DNA from: DAONLM01 sp035406685
GTDB taxonomy: Bacteria > Spirochaetota > GWE2-31-10 > MWDO01
Assembly (NCBI GenBank): GCA_035406685.1
Contig: DAONLM010000024.1
Coordinates: 1-21,762 of the forward strand
DNA length: 21,762 bases
Reading direction: 5' to 3'
Made by a program: the position numbers and the translations under genes. The notes under the pieces were generated by a model, which saw only the letters and a program-made list of their open reading frames with translations, did no database searches and had not been told where the DNA came from. Position 1 is the first letter of the stretch. Each line of letters begins with the position of its first letter. This document shows, one piece after another, positions 6,703 through 14,407 of this stretch.

Positions 6703-7932
6703 TTAACTCCATTCATATTTTCTTATCCAGTCTTTTATCCCTTTAAAAATCAAAAGCCCTTTACCTTTATAGTATTGATCATACCACCCTTTTGGATAGT
6801 TCATCTCTGTTTCAAAGGTTGGCTTATCAGCATGACTTGATCTTAATCTTGAAAGATGATCAAACTCCTCAACAGAAATTTCTCTTCTTGCTTTAAGATG
6901 TTCTCTTATTTTCATTGCTTCAACTGTCTTTTTAGCTTCTGGCAATAAAATACAACTATAAAACTCCGCACAAGATCCAGACCCATAAGAATAGAGACCT
7001 ATTCTATCCCCTGGCTTTAAATCATCGTCTTCCATAATAAGACTAACAAGACTAGTATATACTGTACTCGAATATGTATTACCAACAAGTTTAGGTATAT
7101 AAAATGATTTTTCTACTTTCTCTTTAAAATTTGCCTCTATCTCTTTTCTTTTTATGCCGGGATAATTCTGTTTAAGAATATTACCATGAGCAAGTTTTAC
7201 AAGTCCACCAAATGGGGTATGATACACAACTCTTTTAAAATATGTATTAAAATCAAGATTCTCCCCAACTCTTCTTTTATAATGTTCCCATGCTCCATCT
7301 GCACATTCAAGATAAGCATAAAGAGACTCTTCACCATTGATAATATCCCAGGTAGATGTTGGCCTTGCATAATCTGTGCATTCAAAGGTATAAATACCAT
7401 TTTTACCAAGCTCATACTCAACAACCTTAGGATTATCACTTATTAACATAGCAACTGCTCCTATTGCAGGGACTTCTTCGCCAACTCTTCCTTCATGGTC
7501 ATAATTAATATCACTCGAAACAATAAGAGCTTTTTTACCCGGCGCAACTCCAGACTTAATCCAGCTAATAGCCATCTGAACAGCACACGTTCCTGCATAG
7601 CAGGCATTTTTTATTTCAAAATTTCTTACATTTGGATTCAATCCTAAATATTTACAAACATAAGTAGAATTTGGTTTACAATAATCAAGACCAGACTCTG
7701 TTGCAAAAATCAAAAGTTCTATATCTTTTTTATCCTGTTCTGAAATTATCGGTTTTGCCGCATTGACAGCCATTGTAATAACGTCTTCATAATCAACATT
7801 TTGAGACTTACTATCAAGCATTAATTCATTCTTAAAAAAATTAACATCTCTTCCTCTTGCTATTGCCAGTTTCTCAATATCAAGAACAAGACTCCCAGCA
7901 TAAACATTAATTTTTTCTATTCCTATTCCCAT
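6703..7932 (-). CDS. Hydroxymethylglutaryl-CoA synthase family protein
   Basis: The 409-residue protein matches the HMG-CoA synthase family, which condenses acetyl-CoA with an acetoacetyl thioester. The catalytic triad is visible: E79 (ATESGLD), C111 (KNACYAGT) and H238 (YHTPFGG), at positions close to those of bacterial HMG-CoA synthases. The sequence HTPFGG followed by KLAHG resembles, from memory, the polyketide beta-branching type (PksG-like) as well as mevalonate-pathway enzymes, so the exact role is open. AAGGAG precedes the ATG. The FabG-like gene stops 3 nt upstream, so the two are almost certainly translated together. No other mevalonate or polyketide gene lies in the window. The terminator at 6672-6701 ends the operon. 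Confidence 0.88.
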   Translation of the reverse strand: MGIGIEKINVYAGSLVLDIEKLAIARGRDVNFFKNELMLDSKSQNVDYEDVITMAVNAAKPIISEQDKKDIELLIFATESGLDYCKPNSTYVCKYLGLNPNVRNFEIKNACYAGTCAVQMAISWIKSGVAPGKKALIVSSDINYDHEGRVGEEVPAIGAVAMLISDNPKVVEYELGKNGIYTFECTDYARPTSTWDIINGEESLYAYLECADGAWEHYKRRVGENLDFNTYFKRVVYHTPFGGLVKLAHGNILKQNYPGIKRKEIEANFKEKVEKSFYIPKLVGNTYSSTVYTSLVSLIMEDDDLKPGDRIGLYSYGSGSCAEFYSCILLPEAKKTVEAMKIREHLKARREISVEEFDHLSRLRSSHADKPTFETEMNYPKGWYDQYYKGKGLLIFKGIKDWIRKYEWS

Positions 7933-7935
7933 TTT

Positions 7936-8745
7936 TTACTCCTTATTCTTCTTTTTTCTTTTTTCATCTTTTGGTGGAATTGTATCGAGTCCACCAGTAA
8001 CATATAATACATCACCATTAACAAAATCAGAAAGTTCACTTGCTAAAAATACAACTGCCTTACCCAATTCTGTTGGCTTACCTTCTCTTTGAAGCATTGA
8101 TAGTCTAATAAATTGTTCTACAATCATTTCTGATGCATTTGCATCTGTTAGTTCTGTTTTAAAATAACCAGGCACAATTACATTTGCATAAATATTCTTA
8201 TAACCATACTCTTTTGCTAAAGCCTTTGTAAAACCAATAATACCAGCCTTTGCTGCTGAATAGTTAGCCTGACCTGCTGATCCTACATGACAGATAGAAG
8301 AGATGTTTACAAATTTACCCCCTTTATTAACAATAAATTCCTCTAAAAAGGCTCTACACACATAAAAAGTCCCACTTAAATGAGTTTCAATAACTTCATG
8401 CCACTCCTCATCTGACATCTGATAGATAAGATTATCTCTTAAAATTCCAGCATTATTAACAACTACATCGATTCTTCCCATCTCTTTCAATACTTTTTCT
8501 GCTACCTCATTGACCTGTTTTGAATTTTTAACATCGAGTTGAAAATAACAGGTCTTTGCATTTGGATTTATTCTCTTTATTTGTTCTACTGTGTCTTTTG
8601 CTCCTGCTTCATTAGAAACATAAGAAAAGGCAACATTTGCCCCATATTTTGTTAGTTCTAAAACAGCGGCTTTACCAATTCCTCTTGATCCGCCGGTTAA
8701 AAAAACATTCTTTCCTTCAAGTAATGGTTTAGTGATCAATTCCAT
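7936..8745 (-). CDS. SDR-family 3-oxoacyl reductase (FabG-like)
   Basis: This 269-residue protein is a classical short-chain dehydrogenase/reductase closest in pattern to FabG, which reduces 3-oxoacyl thioesters with NADPH. The cofactor motif TGGSRGIG is at 17-24, NNAG at 97-100, and the catalytic serine, tyrosine and lysine are at S149/S150, Y162 and K166 (NYSAAK). A lysine-rich tail (KDEKRKKKNKE) extends beyond the usual FabG end. Coupling to an HMG-CoA-synthase-like gene 3 nt downstream suggests it works on a beta-keto thioester in the same pathway rather than, or as well as, in general fatty acid synthesis. It is the first gene of a two-gene operon with its own promoter (8779-8807) and a GAGGG ribosome binding site. 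Confidence 0.85.
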   Translation of the reverse strand: MELITKPLLEGKNVFLTGGSRGIGKAAVLELTKYGANVAFSYVSNEAGAKDTVEQIKRINPNAKTCYFQLDVKNSKQVNEVAEKVLKEMGRIDVVVNNAGILRDNLIYQMSDEEWHEVIETHLSGTFYVCRAFLEEFIVNKGGKFVNISSICHVGSAGQANYSAAKAGIIGFTKALAKEYGYKNIYANVIVPGYFKTELTDANASEMIVEQFIRLSMLQREGKPTELGKAVVFLASELSDFVNGDVLYVTGGLDTIPPKDEKRKKKNKE

Positions 8746-8778
8746 AATAACCCTCTTTAATTTTAAAATTTTCTCTTT

Positions 8779-8807
8779 ATATTATCAAAAAAAATAATAA
8801 TTGTCTA
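8779..8807 (-). promoter_or_regulatory. Promoter for the FabG-like/HMGS operon
   Basis: On the minus strand TAGACA (8807-8802), a 17-nt spacer and TAATAT (8784-8779) lie about 35 nt before the ATG of the FabG-like gene. It sits between that gene and pgi, so the operon can be expressed independently of pgi. Confidence 0.55.
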
Positions 8808-8831
8808 TTTTTTTATAAATACCATTGCTTC

Positions 8832-10217
8832 TTATTTTGTAATTTTACCCTGTGGTAATTTTTTTAGTTTTTCTTCAATATTATTCTTTATATTTTCATA
8901 ACCTTTTTTATTTAAAAGTGCAAACATATTTTTCTTATAATCCTCAACCCCAGGTTGATCAAATGGATTTACACCTAACATATAGCCAGATATCCCACAT
9001 GCTTTCTCAAACATATACAATAATTGTCCCAGATAATAAGAATTTAATTCTGGAATATTAACAACAATATTTGGCACTTTACCTTCATAATGAGCAACAA
9101 GGGTCCCCATCATTGCCTTTTTATTAATCTCATCATAACTCTTACCAGCAAGGTATTCAAGACCATCAAGATCTTCTTTGTCAGAGGTAACTTTAAGAGA
9201 AGACAATTCTTTTTCTATATTTAAAGTTGTCTCAAAGATAAATCTCTGACCATCCTGAATCCATTGTCCCATTGAATGAAGATCTGTTGTAAAATCAACA
9301 GAAGCAGGGAAAATTCCTTTGCCATTTTTGCCTTCGCTTTCGCCATAAAGTTGTTTCCACCATTCAGAAATATAATGTAAACAGGGTTCATAATTTACAA
9401 GAATTTCAGTATGATAACCTTTATTCAATAATATATTTCTTATTAAAGCATAAGTTAGACTCGGATTTGTGGCTATATCTTTGTCTTTACAATAAGAAGA
9501 AGCCTCATTTGCACCTTTTAATAATTTTGTAATATCGATCCCAACACCTGCAATTGGTAATAGACCTACTGGCGTTAAAACAGAAAATCTTCCTCCAACA
9601 TCATCTGGAATAATAAATGTTCTATATTTTTCTGTATTTGCTAATGTTCTTAATGCACCTTTTTTAGAATCAGTGGTTGCTATTATTCTTTTTGATGCCT
9701 CTATTTTACCATATTTTTTTTCCATTTTTTGCTTAATGTTTCTAAAAGCAATGCCGGGTTCGGTTGTTGTGCCAGACTTTGAAATTACATTCACATATAC
9801 AGAATCAACCCTATCCATCTCTTCTAAAACTGCTTCAAGCCATCTACCACTTATATTCTGTCCAGCAAATATAACCTTAGGGCCAATTCGTTCATTCTTT
9901 GGCAAGGTATTATAAAAAGGATGTAATAGAGACTCAACAACTGCCTTTGCACCTAAATAGCTACCTCCAATTCCTATACATATAAATATATCAGCCTTTT
10001 CGTAAATTTCATTGGCAACTTCTATTATCTCTTTTAACTCAGATGAAGATAACATCTTTTGAGGGAGATCTCTCCAACCTATAAAATCATTTCCAGCACC
10101 AGTCCCTTCTTCAAGTGTCTTCATTGCATCAAGAGCATTTTTTAGATGCTCATTAATATCATTCTCTGTGATAAAAGGGAAAGTGTAAGAATAGTCAATT
10201 GTAATTTTTTCAGACAT
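8832..10217 (-). CDS. pgi: Glucose-6-phosphate isomerase
   Basis: This 461-residue protein interconverts glucose-6-phosphate and fructose-6-phosphate in glycolysis and gluconeogenesis, in the cytoplasm. It is the short bacterial form (about 450 residues) rather than the 530-550-residue form. Family signatures are intact: IGIGGSYLGA (81-90), SKSGTTTEPG (146-155) for phosphate binding, GGRFSVLTPVGLLP (208-221), the segment around GESEGKNGKG (292-301), the histidine of DLHSMGQ (H313) and the C-terminal lysine motif QPGVEDYKK (421-429). It is the last gene of an operon with nfeD and slipin, 17 nt behind the slipin stop. AGGAG provides the ribosome binding site. No clear terminator follows. Confidence 0.96.
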   Translation of the reverse strand: MSEKITIDYSYTFPFITENDINEHLKNALDAMKTLEEGTGAGNDFIGWRDLPQKMLSSSELKEIIEVANEIYEKADIFICIGIGGSYLGAKAVVESLLHPFYNTLPKNERIGPKVIFAGQNISGRWLEAVLEEMDRVDSVYVNVISKSGTTTEPGIAFRNIKQKMEKKYGKIEASKRIIATTDSKKGALRTLANTEKYRTFIIPDDVGGRFSVLTPVGLLPIAGVGIDITKLLKGANEASSYCKDKDIATNPSLTYALIRNILLNKGYHTEILVNYEPCLHYISEWWKQLYGESEGKNGKGIFPASVDFTTDLHSMGQWIQDGQRFIFETTLNIEKELSSLKVTSDKEDLDGLEYLAGKSYDEINKKAMMGTLVAHYEGKVPNIVVNIPELNSYYLGQLLYMFEKACGISGYMLGVNPFDQPGVEDYKKNMFALLNKKGYENIKNNIEEKLKKLPQGKITK

Positions 10218-10234
10218 TTTTTAGTAACTCCTAT

Positions 10235-11218
10235 TTATTTTTTATTAAAGATTTCTTTTATTGAGCCCAATGAACTCAAAACTCCACTTATCTCATAAGG
10301 TAAGAATATTGTTTTCTCACCCTGTTGAGTTGCTATCTCTCTTAATGCTTCAATATACTTTATTGCAACAAGATATTGAGTAGGATCTACATTACTCTCA
10401 GTTAAAGCATTTTTTATTAGCTTTATAGCATTTGCTTCAGCCTCTGCAATCTTTATCTTTGCCTCAGCTTCCCCATTTGCTTTTAAAATAGCCGATTGTC
10501 TTGCACCTTCTGCCTCTCTTATAAGTTTCTCTCTTTCTCCTTCTGCCTGTAATATCTTTGCCTGTTTATCACCTTCAGCAAGCAATATAGCCTGTCTTTT
10601 TTCTCTTTCTGCTCTCATCTGTTTTTCCATTGCCTCTCTTATCTCTTTTGGTGGGGATATATCTTTTAACTCTACTCTATTTACTTTTACACCCCATTTA
10701 TCAGTTGCATCATCAAGAATTGTTCTTAATTTCGCATTTATGGTATCTCTACTAGAAAGAGTCTGATCAAGTTCGAGTTCACCAATAACATTTCTTAATG
10801 TTGTCTGAGTAAGTTTCTCAATTGCTATTGGTAGGTTTTCTACTTCATAAACAGCCTTAAAAGGATCTGTTATCTGAAAATAGAGTAAAGCATCTATTTC
10901 AAGTGTAACATTGTCTTTTGTGATAACATTCTGTTTTGGGAAATCAAATACTCTCTCTCTTAAATCAACATAATTATCCAATACCTCTACTATATATGCC
11001 CTACCTTGCAAATCATATTTTGTCCTTCTTGTATTGATAAGTTTTATCTTGTCAAGAAATGGGATAATGACATTAATTCCACTCTCAAGTGTCCTGTGAT
11101 ATTTACCGAGTCTTTCAACAATCTTTACAGTGGACTGTTGAACAATTCTTATGCCACTTAATACAATGATTAAAATAGCGGCAGCAATTAAAATTAAAAT
11201 AAATAATGGAATACCCAT
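10235..11218 (-). CDS. Slipin/paraslipin (SPFH/band 7 membrane protein)
   Basis: The 327-residue protein is a stomatin-like SPFH protein. An N-terminal membrane anchor (about 4-22) is followed by the band 7 domain (about 22-195, with DLRERVFDFPKQNVITKDNV at 85-104). After that comes a long alanine/glutamate/lysine-rich coiled coil (about 195-270) and a C-terminal segment. A roughly 20-residue insertion before DLRERV lengthens the band 7 domain. I have seen similar insertions in other bacterial slipins. Such proteins oligomerise at the membrane and pair with NfeD proteins, thought to organise membrane domains or quality control. Here nfeD lies directly upstream (26 nt gap), matching that partnership. 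The gene ends 17 nt before pgi. Confidence 0.92.
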   Translation of the reverse strand: MGIPLFILILIAAAILIIVLSGIRIVQQSTVKIVERLGKYHRTLESGINVIIPFLDKIKLINTRRTKYDLQGRAYIVEVLDNYVDLRERVFDFPKQNVITKDNVTLEIDALLYFQITDPFKAVYEVENLPIAIEKLTQTTLRNVIGELELDQTLSSRDTINAKLRTILDDATDKWGVKVNRVELKDISPPKEIREAMEKQMRAEREKRQAILLAEGDKQAKILQAEGEREKLIREAEGARQSAILKANGEAEAKIKIAEAEANAIKLIKNALTESNVDPTQYLVAIKYIEALREIATQQGEKTIFLPYEISGVLSSLGSIKEIFNKK

Positions 11219-11244
11219 ATAAAAATCCTCCTAAATATATAAAA

Positions 11245-11691
11245 TTATTTTTTTAGACTTACTGTAGCAGTAATGCCTTCCATTTTTTCTATTATAACAA
11301 TGGAATCTTTTGGTATAATAGAACCATCACTGGATTTGGCTTTCCAGTAATCAGCTCCTATTTTAATATATCCTGTTCCTTTTAAATTGTCTATTTCTGT
11401 TTCTACAATTGCCTCTTTACCAATTAAAGCAAAGACATTTGATTTATGATCTTTTGTTAATTTAAGGTATTTTAATAAAATGGGTCTTATAAAGATCATA
11501 AGGAGAGTCAAAGATATAACAAAGAATACCAATTGAAAATATATATTATGAATAAGAATGGCAAGGATCCCAGTTATCAGGCAGGCAAATCCAATTAGAG
11601 CAACAACAAATCCGGGTGTAAAAATTTCTAAAACAATTAAAATAATTCCTATTATTAGCCATAAATACCATAAGTTATTTATCCATTCCAT
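11245..11691 (-). CDS. nfeD: NfeD-like membrane protein (short form)
   Basis: This 148-residue protein is the short NfeD form lacking the N-terminal ClpP-like protease domain. Residues 8-75 hold three or four hydrophobic segments, including the LEIFTPGFVVALIG motif typical of the family. The OB-fold soluble domain covers about 85-148 (ALIGKEAIVETEI, GTGYIKIGADYWKAKS). It partners with slipin, encoded next. AAAGGAG precedes the ATG by 6 nt. It is the first gene of the nfeD-slipin-pgi operon, behind a perfect consensus promoter. Confidence 0.92.
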   Translation of the reverse strand: MEWINNLWYLWLIIGIILIVLEIFTPGFVVALIGFACLITGILAILIHNIYFQLVFFVISLTLLMIFIRPILLKYLKLTKDHKSNVFALIGKEAIVETEIDNLKGTGYIKIGADYWKAKSSDGSIIPKDSIVIIEKMEGITATVSLKK

Positions 11692-11713
11692 AGATTACTC
11701 CTTTTATTTTTTT

Positions 11714-11742
11714 ATTATATCTAAAAAAAAAGAATTTGTCAA
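11714..11742 (-). promoter_or_regulatory. Perfect consensus promoter for nfeD-slipin-pgi
   Basis: On the minus strand TTGACA (11742-11737), exactly 17 nt, and TATAAT (11719-11714) are a full sigma-70 consensus. It lies about 25 nt before the nfeD ATG and predicts strong constitutive expression. Confidence 0.88.
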
Positions 11743-11771
11743 AAAGTATATTCATTTAAATTGATTTAATA

Positions 11772-11800
11772 TTGACTTTTTTTTATTTTTTTTTTATAAT
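11772..11800 (+). promoter_or_regulatory. Near-consensus promoter for rpmB
   Basis: TTGACT (11772-11777), a 17-nt T-rich spacer and TATAAT (11795-11800) lie about 45 nt before the rpmB ATG. It is divergent from the nfeD promoter, and the two -35 boxes are 29 nt apart. Confidence 0.85.
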
Positions 11801-11843
11801 TACTTTCCTGAAAAATAGATAAAATTAAACGAAGGAGATTAAA

Positions 11844-12071
11844 ATGTCAAGAAGATGTGAATTTTGTGGAAGAGGAACTGCTGTTGGAATGAATGTACCA
11901 AGAAAAGGTCTTTTAAAAAAGAAGGGTGGTACAGGTTCTAAAATAGGAGTTAGAACAAAAAGAACTTTTAAAGTAAATCTTCATTCAAAGTATATAACTC
12001 TCCCAAATGGTAACAGAAAGAAATTTAGAATCTGTTCAAGATGTCTTAAAGCAATGAATAAAGTTTCTTAA
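11844..12071 (+). CDS. rpmB: 50S ribosomal protein L28, zinc-binding form
   Basis: The 75-residue protein is L28 of the large ribosomal subunit. It begins MSRRCEFCGRGTAVGMNV, which gives the first CxxC pair (C5, C8). The second pair is C63 and C66 in ICSRCLKA, so this is the cysteine-bearing zinc-ribbon form. The basic central region (KRTFKVNLH) is typical. A strong GAAGGAG site lies 7 nt before the ATG. It is the first gene of a two-gene unit with the SixA-like phosphatase and has a near-consensus promoter. Confidence 0.97.
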   Translation: MSRRCEFCGRGTAVGMNVPRKGLLKKKGGTGSKIGVRTKRTFKVNLHSKYITLPNGNRKKFRICSRCLKAMNKVS

Positions 12072-12079
12072 TAATTGTT

Positions 12080-12577
12080 ATGAAAGAAATTTTATTATTA
12101 AGACATGCAAAATCAAGCTGGGAAGATCTAAATATTGAAGATTTTGATAGACCTTTAAAGAAAAGAGGGATAAATGATACCATAATTATGGCAGAATATA
12201 TAAAACAGAGTGATCTTATCCCTGAATATATTATATGCTCAGATGCAAGAAGAACAAGGGAGACTCTCTCTATTTTATTAGAGAAAATAAATTCTAAAAT
12301 AGAAACTTTATATACAAGAAAAATTTATGAAGCAGATGTTTCTGATATATTAGAAGTAATATATGAAACAGATAATAAATTTAATCGCATAATGATAGTG
12401 GGCCATAATCCAGGGATGGAAGAGACTGTTGTTGCTTTAACCAAAAAATCCTTCCCTTTTCCTAAATTTTCTACCTGTGGACTTGCCTATCTTAAACTGG
12501 ATATTGATGACTGGAAAAATATAAAAAAATCAAAAGCCAACCTTGAATTATTTAAAAATCCAAAGATGTTTAAGTAA
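12080..12577 (+). CDS. SixA-like phosphohistidine phosphatase
   Basis: The 165-residue protein belongs to the histidine phosphatase superfamily, SixA type. These small cytoplasmic enzymes remove phosphate from phosphohistidine on signalling or phosphotransfer proteins. The phospho-acceptor histidine is H9 in LLRHAKSSW, R57/R58 lie in SDARRTRET, and the second catalytic histidine is H109 in VGHNPGME. Length matches SixA (about 160). The start lies 8 nt behind the rpmB stop with no clear ribosome binding site, so translation is probably coupled to rpmB. The gene converges on fabH with a 3-nt gap. The substrate is not known, and some family members may act on small molecules. Confidence 0.88.
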   Translation: MKEILLLRHAKSSWEDLNIEDFDRPLKKRGINDTIIMAEYIKQSDLIPEYIICSDARRTRETLSILLEKINSKIETLYTRKIYEADVSDILEVIYETDNKFNRIMIVGHNPGMEETVVALTKKSFPFPKFSTCGLAYLKLDIDDWKNIKKSKANLELFKNPKMFK

Positions 12578-12580
12578 TTT

Positions 12581-13567
12581 TTACCATTCAAAAACAACCC
12601 CACCCCAGCTTAAACCGCCGCCAAATCCTAACATTAATATCTTATCGCCATCTTTAATTTTACCAGATCTTACTGCTTCATCAACTACAATTGGAATAGA
12701 TGCAGAGGAAGTATTGCCAACCTTATCTATATTAACTAAAAATTTTTCCATTGGAATATTAAGCACTCTTGATATCATATCTATTATTCTTATGTTTGCC
12801 TGATGAAAAACAAAAAAATCTATCTCTTCTTTTGTAAGCCCGGATTTTTCTATAAGTGTCTTTGTAATACCAGTTATAACAGAAAGGGTAAATTCATATA
12901 CTTTTTTACCTTCCATTTGAAAATAAATATCTTTTGGATCATATTTATTAAAATCTTCTATAGAATGAAGGGGATTTCTTGATCCACCAACAGGAATTCT
13001 TATCTGATGTGCTCCACTACCTTCCACACCAAAAACATGAGACATTATACCTTTTTTGGTGGTATCTTTCTTAATAACAAAGGCCCCACCTCCATCACCA
13101 AATATTACACAACTGTTTCTATCTTTCCAGTTTAATATCTTTGAATAGACATCAGCCCCTATTAAAAGACAGTTATTGTAAAGGCCACTTGCAATATAAG
13201 AGTATGCAGTTAAAAATGCAAATGTAAAACTTGTGCATACAGAATTTATATCAAATGCTGGAATTCTTTTACACCCAAGTCTATGTTGAATAATTGGGGC
13301 ACAAGCTGGAATCTGATAGTCTGGAGTAGATGTCCCTAAAATTATCAATTCTAAATCTTCTGGCTTTAATTGAGCCATTTCGAGTGCCTTTATGCTTGCA
13401 TTGTATGCTAAATCACTAGTTGCCTCATCCTCTCTTGCTATTCTTCTCTCTTTAATGCCTGTTCTTTGTGTAATCCATTCATCAGTTGTATTAACAAATT
13501 TTTCAATATCCTTATTAGTTAAAATTTTTTCTGGCAAATAAGAACCAGTTCCTATTATTCTAATCAT
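12581..13567 (-). CDS. fabH: 3-oxoacyl-[acyl-carrier-protein] synthase III
   Basis: This 328-residue enzyme condenses acetyl-CoA with malonyl-ACP to start fatty acid synthesis. The catalytic triad is intact: C111 (NSVCTSFTFA), H255 (FVFHQANIRI) and N285 (VGNTSSASIP), close to C112/H244/N274 of E. coli. I chose the ATG at 13567 (MIRIIGTGSYLPEK). It follows a GAGGA ribosome binding site at normal spacing, whereas the in-frame GTG at 13579 would bury that site within the coding sequence. The gene is not in a fab cluster. It is monocistronic, with its own consensus promoter and a palindrome over the start point, suggesting repression by a fatty-acid or other regulator. Confidence 0.95.
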   Translation of the reverse strand: MIRIIGTGSYLPEKILTNKDIEKFVNTTDEWITQRTGIKERRIAREDEATSDLAYNASIKALEMAQLKPEDLELIILGTSTPDYQIPACAPIIQHRLGCKRIPAFDINSVCTSFTFAFLTAYSYIASGLYNNCLLIGADVYSKILNWKDRNSCVIFGDGGGAFVIKKDTTKKGIMSHVFGVEGSGAHQIRIPVGGSRNPLHSIEDFNKYDPKDIYFQMEGKKVYEFTLSVITGITKTLIEKSGLTKEEIDFFVFHQANIRIIDMISRVLNIPMEKFLVNIDKVGNTSSASIPIVVDEAVRSGKIKDGDKILMLGFGGGLSWGGVVFEW

Positions 13568-13592
13568 TTTTATCCTCACAACAAGGTAAAAT

Positions 13593-13620
13593 ATAAAAAT
13601 GACTATCTGGTCATTTTTAT
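13593..13620. promoter_or_regulatory. Perfect palindrome at the fabH transcription start (candidate operator)
   Basis: ATAAAAATGAC (13593-13603) and GTCATTTTTAT (13610-13620) are exact inverted arms of 11 nt around TATCTG. The palindrome begins about 7 nt after the -10 box of the fabH promoter, so it covers roughly +1 to +28. That is a classic repressor site. It could also fold as an mRNA hairpin. The regulator is unknown. Confidence 0.7.
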
Positions 13621-13627
13621 GAAAAGG

Positions 13628-13656
13628 ATATTAAATAAAAAAAGAATTTTTGTCAA
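13628..13656 (-). promoter_or_regulatory. Promoter for fabH
   Basis: On the minus strand TTGACA (13656-13651), 17 nt, and TAATAT (13633-13628) form a near-consensus promoter. Predicted initiation is around 13621, at the edge of the palindrome. Confidence 0.78.
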
Positions 13657-13714
13657 ACTAAATTTATTTAAGAGCCATTTTATTTTTAGGTAATTTTTTT
13701 ATTTTTTTAAAAAA

Positions 13715-13758
13715 TTGTAAAGGATTTTCTCAAAAATTTTGTGATTAATATATAGAAA
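13715..13758 (+). promoter_or_regulatory. Conserved upstream element of the RHH family, copy 2
   Basis: It begins TTGTAAAGGATTTTCTCAAA and ends TTAATATATAGAAA, 29 nt before the ATG at 13788. It differs from the 21650-21693 element at 2 of 44 positions. A T-rich tract (TTTTTTATTTTTTT) precedes both. Confidence 0.8.
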
Positions 13759-13787
13759 TATCTTTTATCAACAGGAGGATTAAATTT

Positions 13788-14303
13788 ATGAAGGAATTTG
13801 ATTTTGTTTTAAATCAATCTTTATTTGATAAAATTAAAAATTTAAAAGATAAGGAAAATAAGGATCTTTCAGCTATAGTTAGAGAAATAATTTTATTGAT
13901 GATTCCGGTATTAAGAAAGAAACATCTCTCTGAAAAGAGGCGGGATAAGGATTATAAATTTATAAATGCCACTGAAAAAATAAGAGTGTTTTTACCAGAA
14001 GAGATATACAATGAGTTGAAATTGGTGCATGACCAGTTAAATTCATTTAGTATTGCAACTCTTATTAGAGAGTTAATTGAATTATATTTTTCTGGAACTG
14101 AAATTTATGGAGAAGAAAAATTTACGAAAATGATACAACGACTAAAAAAAGCGATAGATGATTTAAAAGCAAGAAAGAGTTTGATTGTCAAGGATAAAAG
14201 AGATGGCAGTGCCCCAGATATCCCATGCTCTACAGACACTAACGAATATTTTTTACTCAAATTCAACTCAAAATTTTGTCTTAAAGAGATAAAATTTTTA
14301 TAA
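13788..14303 (+). CDS. Tandem ribbon-helix-helix protein, copy 2
   Basis: This 171-residue paralogue of the gene at 3620-4114 shares the same layout. The first RHH-like unit is at about 3-40 (FDFVLNQSLFDKIKNL, IVREIILLMIP), then comes the linker KKHLSEKRR with an NAT motif. The second unit is at about 64-104 (KIRVFLPEEIYNELKL, ATLIRELIELYF), followed by a lysine-rich coiled-coil helix (about 112-135). A variable stretch containing two cysteines comes next, and a conserved tail FCLxExxFL ends the protein. Variation is concentrated between the coiled coil and the tail. A strong AGGAGG site precedes the ATG. The gene is monocistronic between fabH and the DUF4129-like gene. Sequence-specific DNA binding is inferred, and the targets probably include the shared upstream element. 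Confidence 0.78.
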   Translation: MKEFDFVLNQSLFDKIKNLKDKENKDLSAIVREIILLMIPVLRKKHLSEKRRDKDYKFINATEKIRVFLPEEIYNELKLVHDQLNSFSIATLIRELIELYFSGTEIYGEEKFTKMIQRLKKAIDDLKARKSLIVKDKRDGSAPDIPCSTDTNEYFLLKFNSKFCLKEIKFL

Positions 14304-14407
14304 AAATAAAAATCTATATAAATTTTATTCTTTATCTTCTCTAAAACTAAAATTCGCATTAGAATAAATCTGCTCTTTTAATTGCCTAAAAATAAAATAA
14401 TATCCTT

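Noticed and set aside
13567..13579. GTG at 13579 as the fabH start
   Set aside because: It would place the GAGGA ribosome binding site inside the coding sequence. The ATG at 13567 has correct spacing and gives the family's usual N-terminus.
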